Assembly: GCA_036337015.1 (NCBI GenBank)
Contig: JAYZEZ010000008.1
Location: forward strand, 1 to 64,000
DNA length: 64,000 nucleotides
DNA from: Casp-alpha2 sp036337015
GTDB taxonomy: Bacteria; Pseudomonadota; Alphaproteobacteria; Rhodospirillales; Casp-alpha2
Direction of reading: 5' to 3'
The notes beneath the pieces are model-generated. The model was not told where the DNA came from. It saw only the letters and a program-made list of their open reading frames with translations, and ran no database searches. A program made the translations under genes and the position numbers. How positions within the stretch are numbered: position 1 is the stretch's first letter; each line of letters opens with the position of its first letter. Shown one piece after another: positions 35,535 to 45,172 of this stretch.

Positions 35535-36797
35535 TTACTTTCTTGCGGACAACCAAGGTAGTGGGTTAATAGGTCGACCATTGCGTCTGAATTCAACATA
35601 GAGAACTGGCTTCCTTCGATCAGCGCTCCCCATAACTCCAACGGGTTCTCCCGAGACAACCCATTGTCCCATAGTACTATCAATCCTATACAAACCAGAT
35701 AATAAGCTATGATATCCCTCGCCATGCTCCGTGATCAAGAGCTCTCCATAACCACGGAATTTCCCGGCATAAACTATACGCCCTTCATATGGAGCAATGA
35801 CTTGTGCACCTGGAGTAGTTTGTAGTTTCATACCTTTCCTGCTCATCCCGGATCCAAGATTTTGTCCAAATCGTCCTACTATGCGTCCTACAACTGGCAT
35901 TGCTAGCTTTCCTCTTTGACTGCTGATCGGCATTCCAGTTAGATCAACCGGAAGCCCATGCGCAGTCCTACCTGACTTAAAAACTTCTTTAATTCTTTTT
36001 CTTGAAGTCAATGATTGATTTAGAGAAGTTGGTCGAGAATAAGATCTTTTTCCAGCCTTATTCAATTTTTCCAACAGTTCACTAAGAGAAGAAGCTTCTT
36101 TTGCAAGAGATTTAATCTTACGATTTTCCTTCCGGCGCTTCTCTAAAGTGTGTTTCTTTTGTGCTGTTTTCTTTCCAAAAAGTTTTGCAAGTTCTTTACG
36201 TTTCAGTTTTAGAGCCTTGGTTACTCTCTTCAAACGATCCTGCTTTTTAACTATTTCCATTCTTGCATTAGTTACAATTTCCAAATCATTACGTAATCGG
36301 GATACCTTCTGATTGATTGCTGGCACTGCTGAACGAAGTAAAATTGCGCTACGAACAGTATCGGCAGGCGACATAGGCTGTAATATTAAAGCTTCAGGAG
36401 GATAGAGTGAGAATCGTTGCAAGGCTACGAGAACATCGACCATCTGATCCTTATTTGAAGCAAGATTCTGTAACTTTACATCGTTTTCCTTCTCTAAAAT
36501 AGAAAGCTCCTTAACTAATTTATCGGCCTGACGTTCCTTGGCTTGTATAACTTTTGCTGCAGACACCATATCTTTACGAACTAGCGTTAGATCTCGTTCG
36601 ACTTCATCAACTTTTTTCTTTAATTGGCGAACTTTATTTTTAGTACTTCCAAGTGCGCGTTTAATATCTTCTAAGCGTTTTCCAGTCCTATCTTTCTCAG
36701 GAGCAGCCAAGGTATGAATAGGTATTGATAAGATAAGAAGAAACGCCAACAAAGATTTAGAATTTTCTATCAAAAAGTTTTTTTCAGACTTGGCCAT
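35535..36797 (-). CDS. EnvC-like murein hydrolase activator (degenerate M23 domain)
   Basis: Signal peptide (about 12-32, ending in TLAA), a long coiled coil (about 40-250) and a C-terminal LytM domain (about 305-415). The zinc ligands of active M23 peptidases are absent: the first motif reads SRKGMKLQ where HxxxD is expected, and the last reads VLYVEFRRNG instead of HxE/H. So this is probably an EnvC-type activator of an amidase during septation, not a peptidase. It lies between gpmI and ctpA on the same strand with 9-11 base gaps. Confidence 0.9.
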   Translation of the reverse strand: MAKSEKNFLIENSKSLLAFLLILSIPIHTLAAPEKDRTGKRLEDIKRALGSTKNKVRQLKKKVDEVERDLTLVRKDMVSAAKVIQAKERQADKLVKELSILEKENDVKLQNLASNKDQMVDVLVALQRFSLYPPEALILQPMSPADTVRSAILLRSAVPAINQKVSRLRNDLEIVTNARMEIVKKQDRLKRVTKALKLKRKELAKLFGKKTAQKKHTLEKRRKENRKIKSLAKEASSLSELLEKLNKAGKRSYSRPTSLNQSLTSRKRIKEVFKSGRTAHGLPVDLTGMPISSQRGKLAMPVVGRIVGRFGQNLGSGMSRKGMKLQTTPGAQVIAPYEGRIVYAGKFRGYGELLITEHGEGYHSLLSGLYRIDSTMGQWVVSGEPVGVMGSADRRKPVLYVEFRRNGRPINPLPWLSARK

Positions 36798-36808
36798 GTT
36801 TGGCTACC

Positions 36809-38368
36809 TTAAATGATGAGTGTACGGCCAGTCATTTCTTTAGGCTTTGGAAGTTCCATCAAGTCAAGCAAAGTAGGAGCAACATCAGCAAGGCGTCCTG
36901 CCCTTAGGCCATTAACCCTACTAGGCCCATTAACCATAACGACTGGCACAACATTTAAAGTATGAGCAGTATGAGGTTGATTGCCATCTATGCTAAGCAT
37001 ACGTTCGCAATTACCATGATCAGCAGTTATAATGAGCACACCACCTGCCATATTTATTGCTTCTTCTATGCGTCCAAGACAAATATCAATACATTCAGCA
37101 GCCTCGATTGCGGCATCTAGAACACCTGTATGCCCCACCATGTCACCATTTGCAAAATTAACCACTATCAAATCAAAGGAATCTTTTACTATTGCCTTTA
37201 CTAGTTTATCCGTAATAGCAACAGCCGACATTTCTGGTTTAAGATCATATGTAGCTACATTAGGTGATGGCACTAAGATTCTTTCTTCATTCGGAAAAAC
37301 TTTTTCACGTCCACCATTAAAAAAAAATGTTACATGTGCATATTTTTCTGTTTCAGCTATACGCAATTGTCTCAATCCAGCCTCTGAGACAACCTGACCC
37401 AAAATTTTATCTGGAGATTCGCTAGAAAACATAGTGTTAAACAAACAGTTGTGTTGATTTGAATATTCAACCATTCCTAAACGAGCACTAAATTCCGGGT
37501 TTATGGGACGTTCGAATTCATCAAATTCCAAATCTGCTAAAGCGGTCAATATTTGACGAGCTCTATCGGCTCTAAAGTTAGCCATCAGCAAGCCATCACT
37601 GTCCTTAATGCCTTTGTAATCTGCAATTACCGTTGGTAAGATGAATTCATCTGTAACACCCCTATCGTAAGATCCATCAATTGCTTCAATTGGATCAATA
37701 GCATAATCACCTTCCGCCAGTACAATGCATCGCCAGGCTTTTTCTACTCGGTCCCAACGATTGTCCCGATCCATTGGATAATAGCGTCCGGATAAAGTCG
37801 CAATACGAATTCGACCTGATGAGCCCTCATCTCTTATAACTTCAATCAATTCAGCTATATACTCTTTAGCATTTTTAGGGGGCGTATCTCGACCATCAAG
37901 GAAAGCATGAACGTCTACGTTTACTCCAGCTGAAGCAATAATACAGGCTAACACAGCTATATGATGGTGGTGAGAATGTACACCACCGGGCGATAACAAG
38001 CCCAAAAGATGACAAGTGCCACCAACTTTTTTCAAGGTTTCAATAAATCCTATCAATTCCAGATTTTTACCTAACAATCCTGAACTAACTGCAGCATTGA
38101 TACGTGGTAGATCTTGAAGAACAATTCGCCCAGCTCCAAGGTTCATATGGCCAACTTCAGAGTTCCCCATTTGTCCATCTGGAAGGCCCACTTCATCTGC
38201 ACTAGCATCCAAATGAGCTATTGGTAATGTGCTTGTAAAGCGATCCCAGTTAGGTGTTTGGGCAAGAGCAATAGCGTTATATTCTTTATCCTCGCGCACT
38301 CCCCAACCATCAAGAATGCACAATACTGTGGGGGGTGAAACTTTTTTATTACTTTTTAAATTCGACAT
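36809..38368 (-). CDS. gpmI: 2,3-bisphosphoglycerate-independent phosphoglycerate mutase
   Basis: Manganese-dependent glycolytic mutase. Metal/phosphoserine site: DGWG at 20-23 and S70 in MGNSEVGHMNLGAG. Further metal ligands appear in NFANGDMVGHTG and ITADHGNCE. The protein is 519 residues, standard. Starts the gpmI-envC-ctpA-deacetylase-rppH run. Confidence 0.97.
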   Translation of the reverse strand: MSNLKSNKKVSPPTVLCILDGWGVREDKEYNAIALAQTPNWDRFTSTLPIAHLDASADEVGLPDGQMGNSEVGHMNLGAGRIVLQDLPRINAAVSSGLLGKNLELIGFIETLKKVGGTCHLLGLLSPGGVHSHHHHIAVLACIIASAGVNVDVHAFLDGRDTPPKNAKEYIAELIEVIRDEGSSGRIRIATLSGRYYPMDRDNRWDRVEKAWRCIVLAEGDYAIDPIEAIDGSYDRGVTDEFILPTVIADYKGIKDSDGLLMANFRADRARQILTALADLEFDEFERPINPEFSARLGMVEYSNQHNCLFNTMFSSESPDKILGQVVSEAGLRQLRIAETEKYAHVTFFFNGGREKVFPNEERILVPSPNVATYDLKPEMSAVAITDKLVKAIVKDSFDLIVVNFANGDMVGHTGVLDAAIEAAECIDICLGRIEEAINMAGGVLIITADHGNCERMLSIDGNQPHTAHTLNVVPVVMVNGPSRVNGLRAGRLADVAPTLLDLMELPKPKEMTGRTLII

Positions 38369-38448
38369 AATACTAATATAGGATTTTAAAAAGAATAAGA
38401 CATCCCTAAATTATTTATGGAGTATTTACTATTACTTATCCCTATTGT

Positions 38449-39702
38449 CTAGGAAGCATCCTTTCTAGATCTACGAACACTATTAATTGCTTCTGTATAC
38501 AACTGCTTACTAGATAATCCAAATCCACCTAATGGCATAAAAGGTGTTTTAGAAACCACTCCTCCACGACGTTGAACTATGCGTATAATTGTGAATAAAA
38601 TCAAGACGCTATTGATGAAAATTAAAAACGAAAAAAAGCCAATTTGACCAAAAGTTGCCATTGAATTTGCAGTAAGAATGGGACCTATACTTGCTCCAAT
38701 GCCGTAAGCGATTAACAACCCTGAAGCTACCTGAACTAGTTGATTAGGATCCGCAAGATCATTCACTTGCGATGAAGAAAGTGGATAAAGTGTATAGCTA
38801 AAACCACCGTAAATTGCTATTGCAATAATTAATAACAAAAAGTTTTGATTAGTTGCCCAGATCACGGTTATTGCTGCCAAGCCAGTTGCAAGTGAAGCAA
38901 TTAATAGAACTAATCTGCGATCAAACTTATCTGAAATTCTTCCGATCGGATATTGCAAAATCATTCCAGAAAAAATAGCCGTAGCCATAAAAGTCGAAAT
39001 CTCTGCTAATGAAAGTCCAATTTCTTTAGCAAAAACAGCACCCATACTTATTAATGATGAGTTCGCCATTCCAGCACAAATCATACCAAACACACCGACA
39101 GGAGAGATATAAAACAACTCTTTTATACTCATACGTTTAGAAGTAGTGGGCTTGGGTGCGTTAGCCCTAGTTAACAAAATTGGCACAAGAGCAAAAGAAT
39201 AAATTATAGAAGCAACTATAAATAATTGAAATTGACCAGGGTTACCAATCAACAACACAAATTGCCCAAAACCTGCACAAAGATAATTTGTGATCATATA
39301 TAGCGATAATATCTGCCCACGCAATTTGTTTATAGAGCGTTCATTAACCCAGCTTTCTACAACCATAACCATACCTGCCATACAGAACCCCGCCACAATA
39401 CGCAATAAAAACCAAATGGACGGTTCAAGAAAAAGAACATGTAATAATACGGCTACAGACATGATTGATGCAAAAGCTGCAAATGATCTAATATGACCAA
39501 CACCAGAAACTATTCGGACTGTAAAAAGTGCCCCAAATAACATCCCGACAAAAAAACCAGACATGATAAAACCTGTAGTTTCTGTAGAAAAGCCCTCAAT
39601 TCTGCTTCTAAGACCCAATAGAATACTGATCATACTATTACCCATCATCAACATGCCGTAGCTAAGCAATAATGAGAAAATTGATTTAAAAGTTTTCCAC
39701 AT
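38449..39702 (-). CDS. MFS transporter (YcaD-like)
   Basis: Twelve hydrophobic helices in 417 residues, with the MFS loop 2-3 region less canonical than in sugar porters and FLRIVAGFCMAGMVMVVESWVNERS in helix 4-5, as in the YcaD/UMF-type group. A second MFS-like loop is GRISDKFDRR. The substrate is unknown. It lies between gpmI and rlmH on the same strand with about 80 and 32 base gaps. Confidence 0.85.
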   Translation of the reverse strand: MWKTFKSIFSLLLSYGMLMMGNSMISILLGLRSRIEGFSTETTGFIMSGFFVGMLFGALFTVRIVSGVGHIRSFAAFASIMSVAVLLHVLFLEPSIWFLLRIVAGFCMAGMVMVVESWVNERSINKLRGQILSLYMITNYLCAGFGQFVLLIGNPGQFQLFIVASIIYSFALVPILLTRANAPKPTTSKRMSIKELFYISPVGVFGMICAGMANSSLISMGAVFAKEIGLSLAEISTFMATAIFSGMILQYPIGRISDKFDRRLVLLIASLATGLAAITVIWATNQNFLLLIIAIAIYGGFSYTLYPLSSSQVNDLADPNQLVQVASGLLIAYGIGASIGPILTANSMATFGQIGFFSFLIFINSVLILFTIIRIVQRRGGVVSKTPFMPLGGFGLSSKQLYTEAINSVRRSRKDAS

Positions 39703-39734
39703 AACAATTGATTCCAGAAAAACAGTCTATGCCT

Positions 39735-40205
39735 TTACTCTCGATGATAAGGATGGCCGGAAAGGATACATTCAGCACGAAATATTTGTTCTATTAACAT
39801 TCCGCGTACCAACAAATGTGGCCAAGTTAAATTTCCCAAAGACATAATAAATTGTGCACGTTTCTTTACCAATTCATCTAGTCCATCTGGACCGCCAATC
39901 ATAAAAACTACACATTTTGTTCCCTGGTCGCGCCAATTTTCTAATTTTCTTGCAAACTCCATACTTTTTATCGGCTTGCCAGTCTGATCTAAAGCCACAA
40001 TTACTGCACCATCCGGCACTTGAGAAAATAACAAATCTGATTCTCTTTTTTTTAACATCTTCTTATCAATATTCTTTTTTTCCTCAATCTCCCGAAGTTC
40101 TAAAGAAAAACGGATTCGACTAGCATAATGGTCGTAGAGTATTCGTTCGGGGGTGGTTTGTTTTCCAGATTTCCAGCGCCCTGATGCAGCAAGGATTATA
40201 CGCAT
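39735..40205 (-). CDS. rlmH: 23S rRNA (pseudouridine(1915)-N(3))-methyltransferase
   Basis: SPOUT enzyme methylating pseudouridine 1915 in helix 69. The knot region FMIGGPDGLD and the C-terminal block RGMLIEQIFRAECILSGHPYHRE-type ending are diagnostic. It is 156 residues, normal. It lies 6 bases downstream of rsfS in the conserved nadD-rsfS-rlmH cluster. Confidence 0.96.
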   Translation of the reverse strand: MRIILAASGRWKSGKQTTPERILYDHYASRIRFSLELREIEEKKNIDKKMLKKRESDLLFSQVPDGAVIVALDQTGKPIKSMEFARKLENWRDQGTKCVVFMIGGPDGLDELVKKRAQFIMSLGNLTWPHLLVRGMLIEQIFRAECILSGHPYHRE

Positions 40206-40211
40206 TGGCCT

Positions 40212-40619
40212 TTATGCCAAAGCACTTTCAGGCGATACAGGCGTAATTTGATCTAAACTTCTTTCCCACATCTTCTCAAGATTATAGAAAACACGAACAT
40301 CTGGACGGAATAAATGAATGATAATAGAACCACCATCAATTAAAACCCAGTCACAATAATCAAGGCCCTCAACTTTAATGTCTTTCAATCCATTGGTTTT
40401 TAATTTTCGTTGTATATGATCAGCCATTGATCCAACATGCCGTCGAGAACTTCCACTAGCAATTAACATAAAATCGGCAATATCAGTCTTTCCTTCAAGA
40501 TTTATGATAACAACATCTTCAGCTTTATCCTCGTCTAAAGTTTTTTTTACCAGCTCAAGAAAATTTTCTGTTTCTGCAAAACTTGTTTTGTTCTTTAACG
40601 TTTTTGATTTCATCTTCAA
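40212..40619 (-). CDS. rsfS: Ribosome silencing factor RsfS
   Basis: Binds L14 and prevents subunit joining in starvation. The core (about 19-125) contains KAEDVVIINLEGKTDIADF, ASGSSRRHVGSMAD and YCDWVLIDGGSIIIHLF, family hallmarks. There are 135 residues including a basic N-terminal extension. It lies between nadD and rlmH. Confidence 0.95.
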   Translation of the reverse strand: MKMKSKTLKNKTSFAETENFLELVKKTLDEDKAEDVVIINLEGKTDIADFMLIASGSSRRHVGSMADHIQRKLKTNGLKDIKVEGLDYCDWVLIDGGSIIIHLFRPDVRVFYNLEKMWERSLDQITPVSPESALA

Positions 40620-40639
40620 TCAATCTCTTTTTAAAAAAA

Positions 40640-41257
40640 TCAATTACTATTTCGTATACTAGTCGCAGAAATAAAACTCATTGGAGTTTTTAAGTAGGTC
40701 CAAACTGGAGGCTTTAGATCAGCAAGAGCAGTAGCCTGATACTGGTTTATTCGTTGCTTTGAAAAGCGCTTTGCTGCAATTGAATTCAAAGCTTGCAAAG
40801 CATAATTGGGACGGGCAAAAACCGCAACAGGCACTGTCTCAAAAATTGAGGACCATTTTTTCCAACTAGAAATTTGGCTTAAATTATCAGCTCCAATCAA
40901 CCAAACAAATCGAGCCTGCGGAAATTTATTTTTCAGAGTAGATATTGTATCGATTGTATAATTTGTTCCAAAAGTAGATTCAAGATTAGTTGGCCATATT
41001 TTACGTCCCTTAATTAAACTTCTCGCTCCCAACAAACGTTCATTAACTGACGCCATATCATTAGTCCCTTTTAAAGGGTTTTGTGGTGAGACAAGCCACC
41101 ATAATTCATCTAGGGAAAGAAGCTTCAGGGCTAAACGGCTAATATGCAAGTGTCCTATGTGGGCAGGATTAAACGACCCTCCAAGAAGGCCTATTCTAGG
41201 CCGTCGCCCTACAACAAAAGGTAGGCTTTTATTTAAATCTGACACTGGATAAACCAT
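40640..41257 (-). CDS. nadD: Nicotinate-mononucleotide adenylyltransferase
   Basis: Makes NaAD from NaMN and ATP in NAD synthesis. The adenylyltransferase motif GGSFNPAHIGHLHIS is near residue 27 and the second motif ISATSIRN is close to the C-terminus. I start at the ATG at 41257 (205 residues), one codon after an in-frame TTG. It lies between proA (22 bases) and rsfS. Confidence 0.95.
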   Translation of the reverse strand: MVYPVSDLNKSLPFVVGRRPRIGLLGGSFNPAHIGHLHISRLALKLLSLDELWWLVSPQNPLKGTNDMASVNERLLGARSLIKGRKIWPTNLESTFGTNYTIDTISTLKNKFPQARFVWLIGADNLSQISSWKKWSSIFETVPVAVFARPNYALQALNSIAAKRFSKQRINQYQATALADLKPPVWTYLKTPMSFISATSIRNSN

Positions 41258-41278
41258 CAAAGTTCAATGTGATAATGG

Positions 41279-42544
41279 TCATGGTCTGGTTTGGCCACTA
41301 CCTCTAACTACATATTTTGAACTGGTTAGTTGCTCAACTCCAACAGGTCCCCTTGCATGTAGCTTACCAGTAGAAATTCCAATCTCAGCTCCCATTCCAA
41401 ATTCGCCACCATCTGCAAACTGCGTTGAAGCATTAACTAAAACGATCGCACTATCAACCTTGTTAATAAATTTATCTGCCGCTTCAGTATTTTGGGTAAT
41501 GATGCAGTCTGTATGATTTGAACCATGCCTATCAATGTGATCGATAGCTTCATCTATACCATCAACAACCTTTATAGCGATGATAGAATCTAAAAATTCT
41601 GTATCCCAGTCTTCATCGACTGCAGCTTTAACTCTATTATCGACTGCCTGGACATCAGTATCGCCCCTAACCTCACAACCAGATTCAATTAGATCTTCAA
41701 TAATCGGACGAAGCATACTGCCAACGACTTCAGCATCTATTAATAATGTTTCTGTAGCACCACAAATGCCAGTACGCCGCATTTTAGCATTCAGAACTAC
41801 AGACCGGGCTATGTCTAAATCAGCACCGGAATTAACGTATGAATGACAATTGCCTTCTAAATGCTTAAATAAAGGGACTCGACTTTCGGCAGTTATACGT
41901 TCTATTAGTGACTTCCCTCCACGTGGTACAATAACATCTATATAATCAATCATATTTAGCATTGCACCGACGGCAGCTCTGTCAGTTGTTGGAACAAGTT
42001 GGATTGTAGCTTGAGGTAGGCCTGCAGCCTTTAGTCCTTCTTTAAGAGATTCAATGATCGCTATTGAAGAATAATAGCTCTCAGAACCACCACGTAGAAT
42101 AGAAGCATTACCAGATTTTAAACAAAGGCTTCCAGCATCTGCTGTAACATTAGGGCGAGATTCAAAGATCACACCGATCACACCTAACGGTACTCTCATG
42201 CTCTGAATGATCAAACCGTTAGGTCGTTTTTTTTCCTGAAGAATTGTACCGATAGGGTCCGGTAACTTAGCAATTTGATCCAAGCCATTTGCCATTGCCT
42301 CTATACGCTCATCATCAAGCTTAAGGCGATCAAGCATGGGTGGGCTTAAACCTTTGTCCACCCCAGCATCCATATCCTTTGAATTTTCTAAAAGTATTTT
42401 TTTCTTATGGTGACGTATGCTGACAGCACCCTCTATTAAAGCTTTATTCTTAGAGATCGTAGAAGTGTTTGCAAGAATACGTGCAGCATCCCTTGCGGCT
42501 TTACCCATACCCTGCATAAAGTTTAAAATTTTCTTTTTATCCAT
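41279..42544 (-). CDS. proA: Gamma-glutamyl phosphate reductase
   Basis: Reduces glutamyl-5-phosphate to the semialdehyde in proline synthesis. The catalytic cysteine is in MRRTGICGATETLL; FESRPNVTADAGSLCLKSGN is the NADP/substrate block. I take the ATG at 42544 (421 residues): AAGG is 8 bases upstream and it avoids overlap with proB; the longer frame from 42574 is an extension into proB. It follows proB by 10 bases. Confidence 0.95.
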   Translation of the reverse strand: MDKKKILNFMQGMGKAARDAARILANTSTISKNKALIEGAVSIRHHKKKILLENSKDMDAGVDKGLSPPMLDRLKLDDERIEAMANGLDQIAKLPDPIGTILQEKKRPNGLIIQSMRVPLGVIGVIFESRPNVTADAGSLCLKSGNASILRGGSESYYSSIAIIESLKEGLKAAGLPQATIQLVPTTDRAAVGAMLNMIDYIDVIVPRGGKSLIERITAESRVPLFKHLEGNCHSYVNSGADLDIARSVVLNAKMRRTGICGATETLLIDAEVVGSMLRPIIEDLIESGCEVRGDTDVQAVDNRVKAAVDEDWDTEFLDSIIAIKVVDGIDEAIDHIDRHGSNHTDCIITQNTEAADKFINKVDSAIVLVNASTQFADGGEFGMGAEIGISTGKLHARGPVGVEQLTSSKYVVRGSGQTRP

Positions 42545-42554
42545 TTTAGGGACC

Positions 42555-43676
42555 TTAATCCAGAACCATATCATCCCGATGAATTATTGAATCACGACCA
42601 CGATAACCAAGAAGTGATTCAATCTCACTAGTTTTGTGCCCAATTATAAGGCGTGCATCCTCAACTCCATAAGTAACTAAACCTCTTCCAAGTTCTCGTC
42701 CATCGCGGTCTTTTATATAAACAGCATCACCCCGTTGAAAAACACCTTCAATAGCAATAACGCCTGCTGGCAAGAGACTTTTACCAGCTTTTAAAGCACT
42801 TACTGCACCATTATCAAGTATCACAGAACCTGAGGGACTGAGCGTGCCAGATATCCATTTCTTGCGTGCAGTTCTTGGAGTTGCAGATGGTAAAAACCAA
42901 GTGGCAGTTTCCCCTTTTTGCAACCGTTTCAAAGGATAAGGTGCTTTGCCATCCATAATCACCATTCGACATCCATTGTTCAAGCAAACCTTTGCAGCTG
43001 ATAGCTTGGTAACCATACCTCCCCTACTATCTCCTAAAGGGGCTGCACCAGCCATACCTTCAATTTTAGCTGTAATCTCTGTTACTTCAGGCACGAAAGT
43101 TGCGTTTGAATTTGTTCGAGGATCTGCAGAATAGAGCCCATCTATATCCGACAGCAAGACTAGAATATCAGCACTTATCATAGCTGCAACACGAGCTGCC
43201 AAACGATCATTATCACCAAAACGTATCTCATCAGTTGCTACTGTATCATTTTCGTTTATTACAGGTATGGCACCCAGTTTCAATAAAGCTTCAAGAGTAT
43301 TACGTGCATTTATATAACGCCTTCGATTCTCAGTATCATCTGAAGTCAAAAGCACTTGGCCAACAGTGATTTGAAAATCACCCAGAGCCTCTTCATAGGC
43401 ATGAGCTAATCTTACCATACCTGCTGCAGCTGCAGCCTGATTGTCATCCAATTTCAGACGTCCATCTGACAATCCAAGCCGACGGCGACCTATAGCAATC
43501 GCCCCAGATGAAACTAAAACAATATCCTGACCACGTTTATGGAAAGCAGCTATGTCGGTCGCTAAGGCTTCCAACCATTCGCGATGCACGGCACCATTCT
43601 GTTGATCAGCTAAGAGGGCTGATCCTACCTTAATCACGATGCGCTGACCGTCCTCAATCCTTTTTGACATACTCAT
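42555..43676 (-). CDS. proB: Glutamate 5-kinase
   Basis: Phosphorylates glutamate in the first, usually proline-inhibited, step of proline synthesis. The amino-acid kinase domain (about 1-260; VIKVGSALLAD, SSGAIAIGRRRLGL, INENDTV, GDNDRLAARVA) is followed by a PUA domain (about 280-365). It is 373 residues. Its ATG overlaps the obgE stop (ATGA), so translation is coupled. Confidence 0.97.
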   Translation of the reverse strand: MSMSKRIEDGQRIVIKVGSALLADQQNGAVHREWLEALATDIAAFHKRGQDIVLVSSGAIAIGRRRLGLSDGRLKLDDNQAAAAAGMVRLAHAYEEALGDFQITVGQVLLTSDDTENRRRYINARNTLEALLKLGAIPVINENDTVATDEIRFGDNDRLAARVAAMISADILVLLSDIDGLYSADPRTNSNATFVPEVTEITAKIEGMAGAAPLGDSRGGMVTKLSAAKVCLNNGCRMVIMDGKAPYPLKRLQKGETATWFLPSATPRTARKKWISGTLSPSGSVILDNGAVSALKAGKSLLPAGVIAIEGVFQRGDAVYIKDRDGRELGRGLVTYGVEDARLIIGHKTSEIESLLGYRGRDSIIHRDDMVLD

Positions 43677-44698
43677 GATGAAAGAACTCTTTCTTCACCC
43701 TCTGGAACAATTTCTAAATTTTTTGTAGTTATTAACTTATTTAACAACTCCTCCAATCCATCGCCAGAAATTCCAGAAATAATTAAAACATCAACACCGC
43801 ATGTTTCAGATAATTTTCGACTTTTTTCATAAGCTATTTCAGAAGCTAATGCATCTGCCTTAGTAAGAACTACGATCTGAGGTTTTTCTATTAACCCAGC
43901 TCCGTAAGCCTCAACTTCTCCACGGACTATGCGATATGCTTCAACTATATTTTCTGCAGTTCCATCAATAAGATGTAATAATATACGACACCGCTCTACA
44001 TGACCGAGAAAGCGTGTACCTAGGCCCGCACCTTTGCTTGCACCTTCAACAATCCCAGGAATATCAGCCATAATGAATTCTTTTCCACTTACGTATACTA
44101 CGCCAAGATTAGGGTGCAATGTAGTAAATGGATAGTCACCAATCTTAGGATGTGCTCTACTTACTGCTGCTAAAAGAGTTGATTTTCCAGCATTAGGCAA
44201 CCCCACTAACCCAACATCAGCAATTAGCTTTAATCTAAGCCATAACCAACGCTCTATACCAGGGTGTCCGTCATCCGAACGCCTTGGGGTTTGATTGGTC
44301 GAAGTCTTGAAATGTGTATTGCCAAACCCTCCATCTCCACCACGGGCAATAACAAATTTTTTACCGGACTCAATAACATCTAAAAGGAGTGTTTTTTTAT
44401 CTTCATGAAAGACTTGAGTGCCAACAGGAATTTTAACCGTAACACTCTCTCCCTTTGCCCCGGTTCTATTCTTGCCCATACCGTGATTCCCACGTTTGGC
44501 CTTAATGTGTTGTTTAAATCGAAAATCTATAAGTGTATTAAGTGAACGTGACCCCTCTATAATAACATCTCCACCACGTCCACCATCACCACCATCGGGT
44601 CCACCATGAGGAATGTTTTTTTCACGTCTAAAGCTTACACAGCCTGCACCACCGTCACCACTTTTAATAAAAATTTTTGTCTCATCAAGAAATTTCAT
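43673..44698 (-). CDS. obgE: GTPase Obg/CgtA
   Basis: Ribosome-associated essential GTPase. The N-terminal glycine-rich Obg domain (about 1-158, with GGDGGRGGDV and KIPVGT) is followed by the G domain: GLPNAGKSTLL, DIPGIVEGASKGAGLG and TKAD. It is 341 residues, with no long C-terminal OCT extension. I use the ATG at 44698; a GTG two codons upstream is possible. It lies downstream of rpmA with about 210 bases between, and a terminator in the gap. Confidence 0.96.
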   Translation of the reverse strand: MKFLDETKIFIKSGDGGAGCVSFRREKNIPHGGPDGGDGGRGGDVIIEGSRSLNTLIDFRFKQHIKAKRGNHGMGKNRTGAKGESVTVKIPVGTQVFHEDKKTLLLDVIESGKKFVIARGGDGGFGNTHFKTSTNQTPRRSDDGHPGIERWLWLRLKLIADVGLVGLPNAGKSTLLAAVSRAHPKIGDYPFTTLHPNLGVVYVSGKEFIMADIPGIVEGASKGAGLGTRFLGHVERCRILLHLIDGTAENIVEAYRIVRGEVEAYGAGLIEKPQIVVLTKADALASEIAYEKSRKLSETCGVDVLIISGISGDGLEELLNKLITTKNLEIVPEGEERVLSS

Positions 44699-44842
44699 GA
44701 TCACACTAAATAAGAAGACTAATTTATTACTTTTATTATGGACTTAAATTTTAAAAAAATATTTGATGAATCTTCAACAAGAAAGCTCTAACAATAATAC
44801 AAATTCAAAATTGGTAGATATTGAACTTACAATTTGATTTTT

Positions 44843-44880
44843 TCATAAAAAAAGGGGGATAGAAAACCATTCCCCCTTAA
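44843..44880 (-). terminator. Rho-independent terminator after rpmA
   Basis: On the minus strand an 8-base stem (AAGGGGGA 44852-44859 with TCCCCCTT 44871-44878) closes an 11-base loop and is followed by seven T residues (bases 44846-44852 read as complement). It sits about 30 bases past the rpmA stop and separates rplU-rpmA from obgE. Confidence 0.8.
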
Positions 44881-44908
44881 ATATTAAAATCTAAGCTTTA
44901 ATAGGTCT

Positions 44909-45166
44909 TCAATTAACTTGCTCAACTTCAACAAACATTCTTCCTTTGGCCTTTTCCTTAAATTTCACTATACCTCCAACGGCTGCAAAAATTGTATGGT
45001 CCTTTCCCATTCCAACGTTCTTACCCGGATGAAATTTAGTTCCCCGTTGACGAATTATTATGTTACCAGGAATAACGGCCTCACCACCAAATTTTTTAAC
45101 TCCTAAACGTCGGCCTGCTGTATCGCGACCATTACGTGAACTACCACCAGCCTTTTTGTGCGCCAT
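44909..45166 (-). CDS. rpmA: 50S ribosomal protein L27
   Basis: Lies near the peptidyl-transferase centre. The 85-residue sequence is textbook: MAHKKAGGSSRNGRDTAG at the start (no cleaved N-terminal extension, unlike Firmicutes), RRLGVKKFGGE, IIRQRGTKFHPG. Six bases downstream of rplU. Confidence 0.98.
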   Translation of the reverse strand: MAHKKAGGSSRNGRDTAGRRLGVKKFGGEAVIPGNIIIRQRGTKFHPGKNVGMGKDHTIFAAVGGIVKFKEKAKGRMFVEVEQVN

Positions 45167-45172
45167 TTCGTT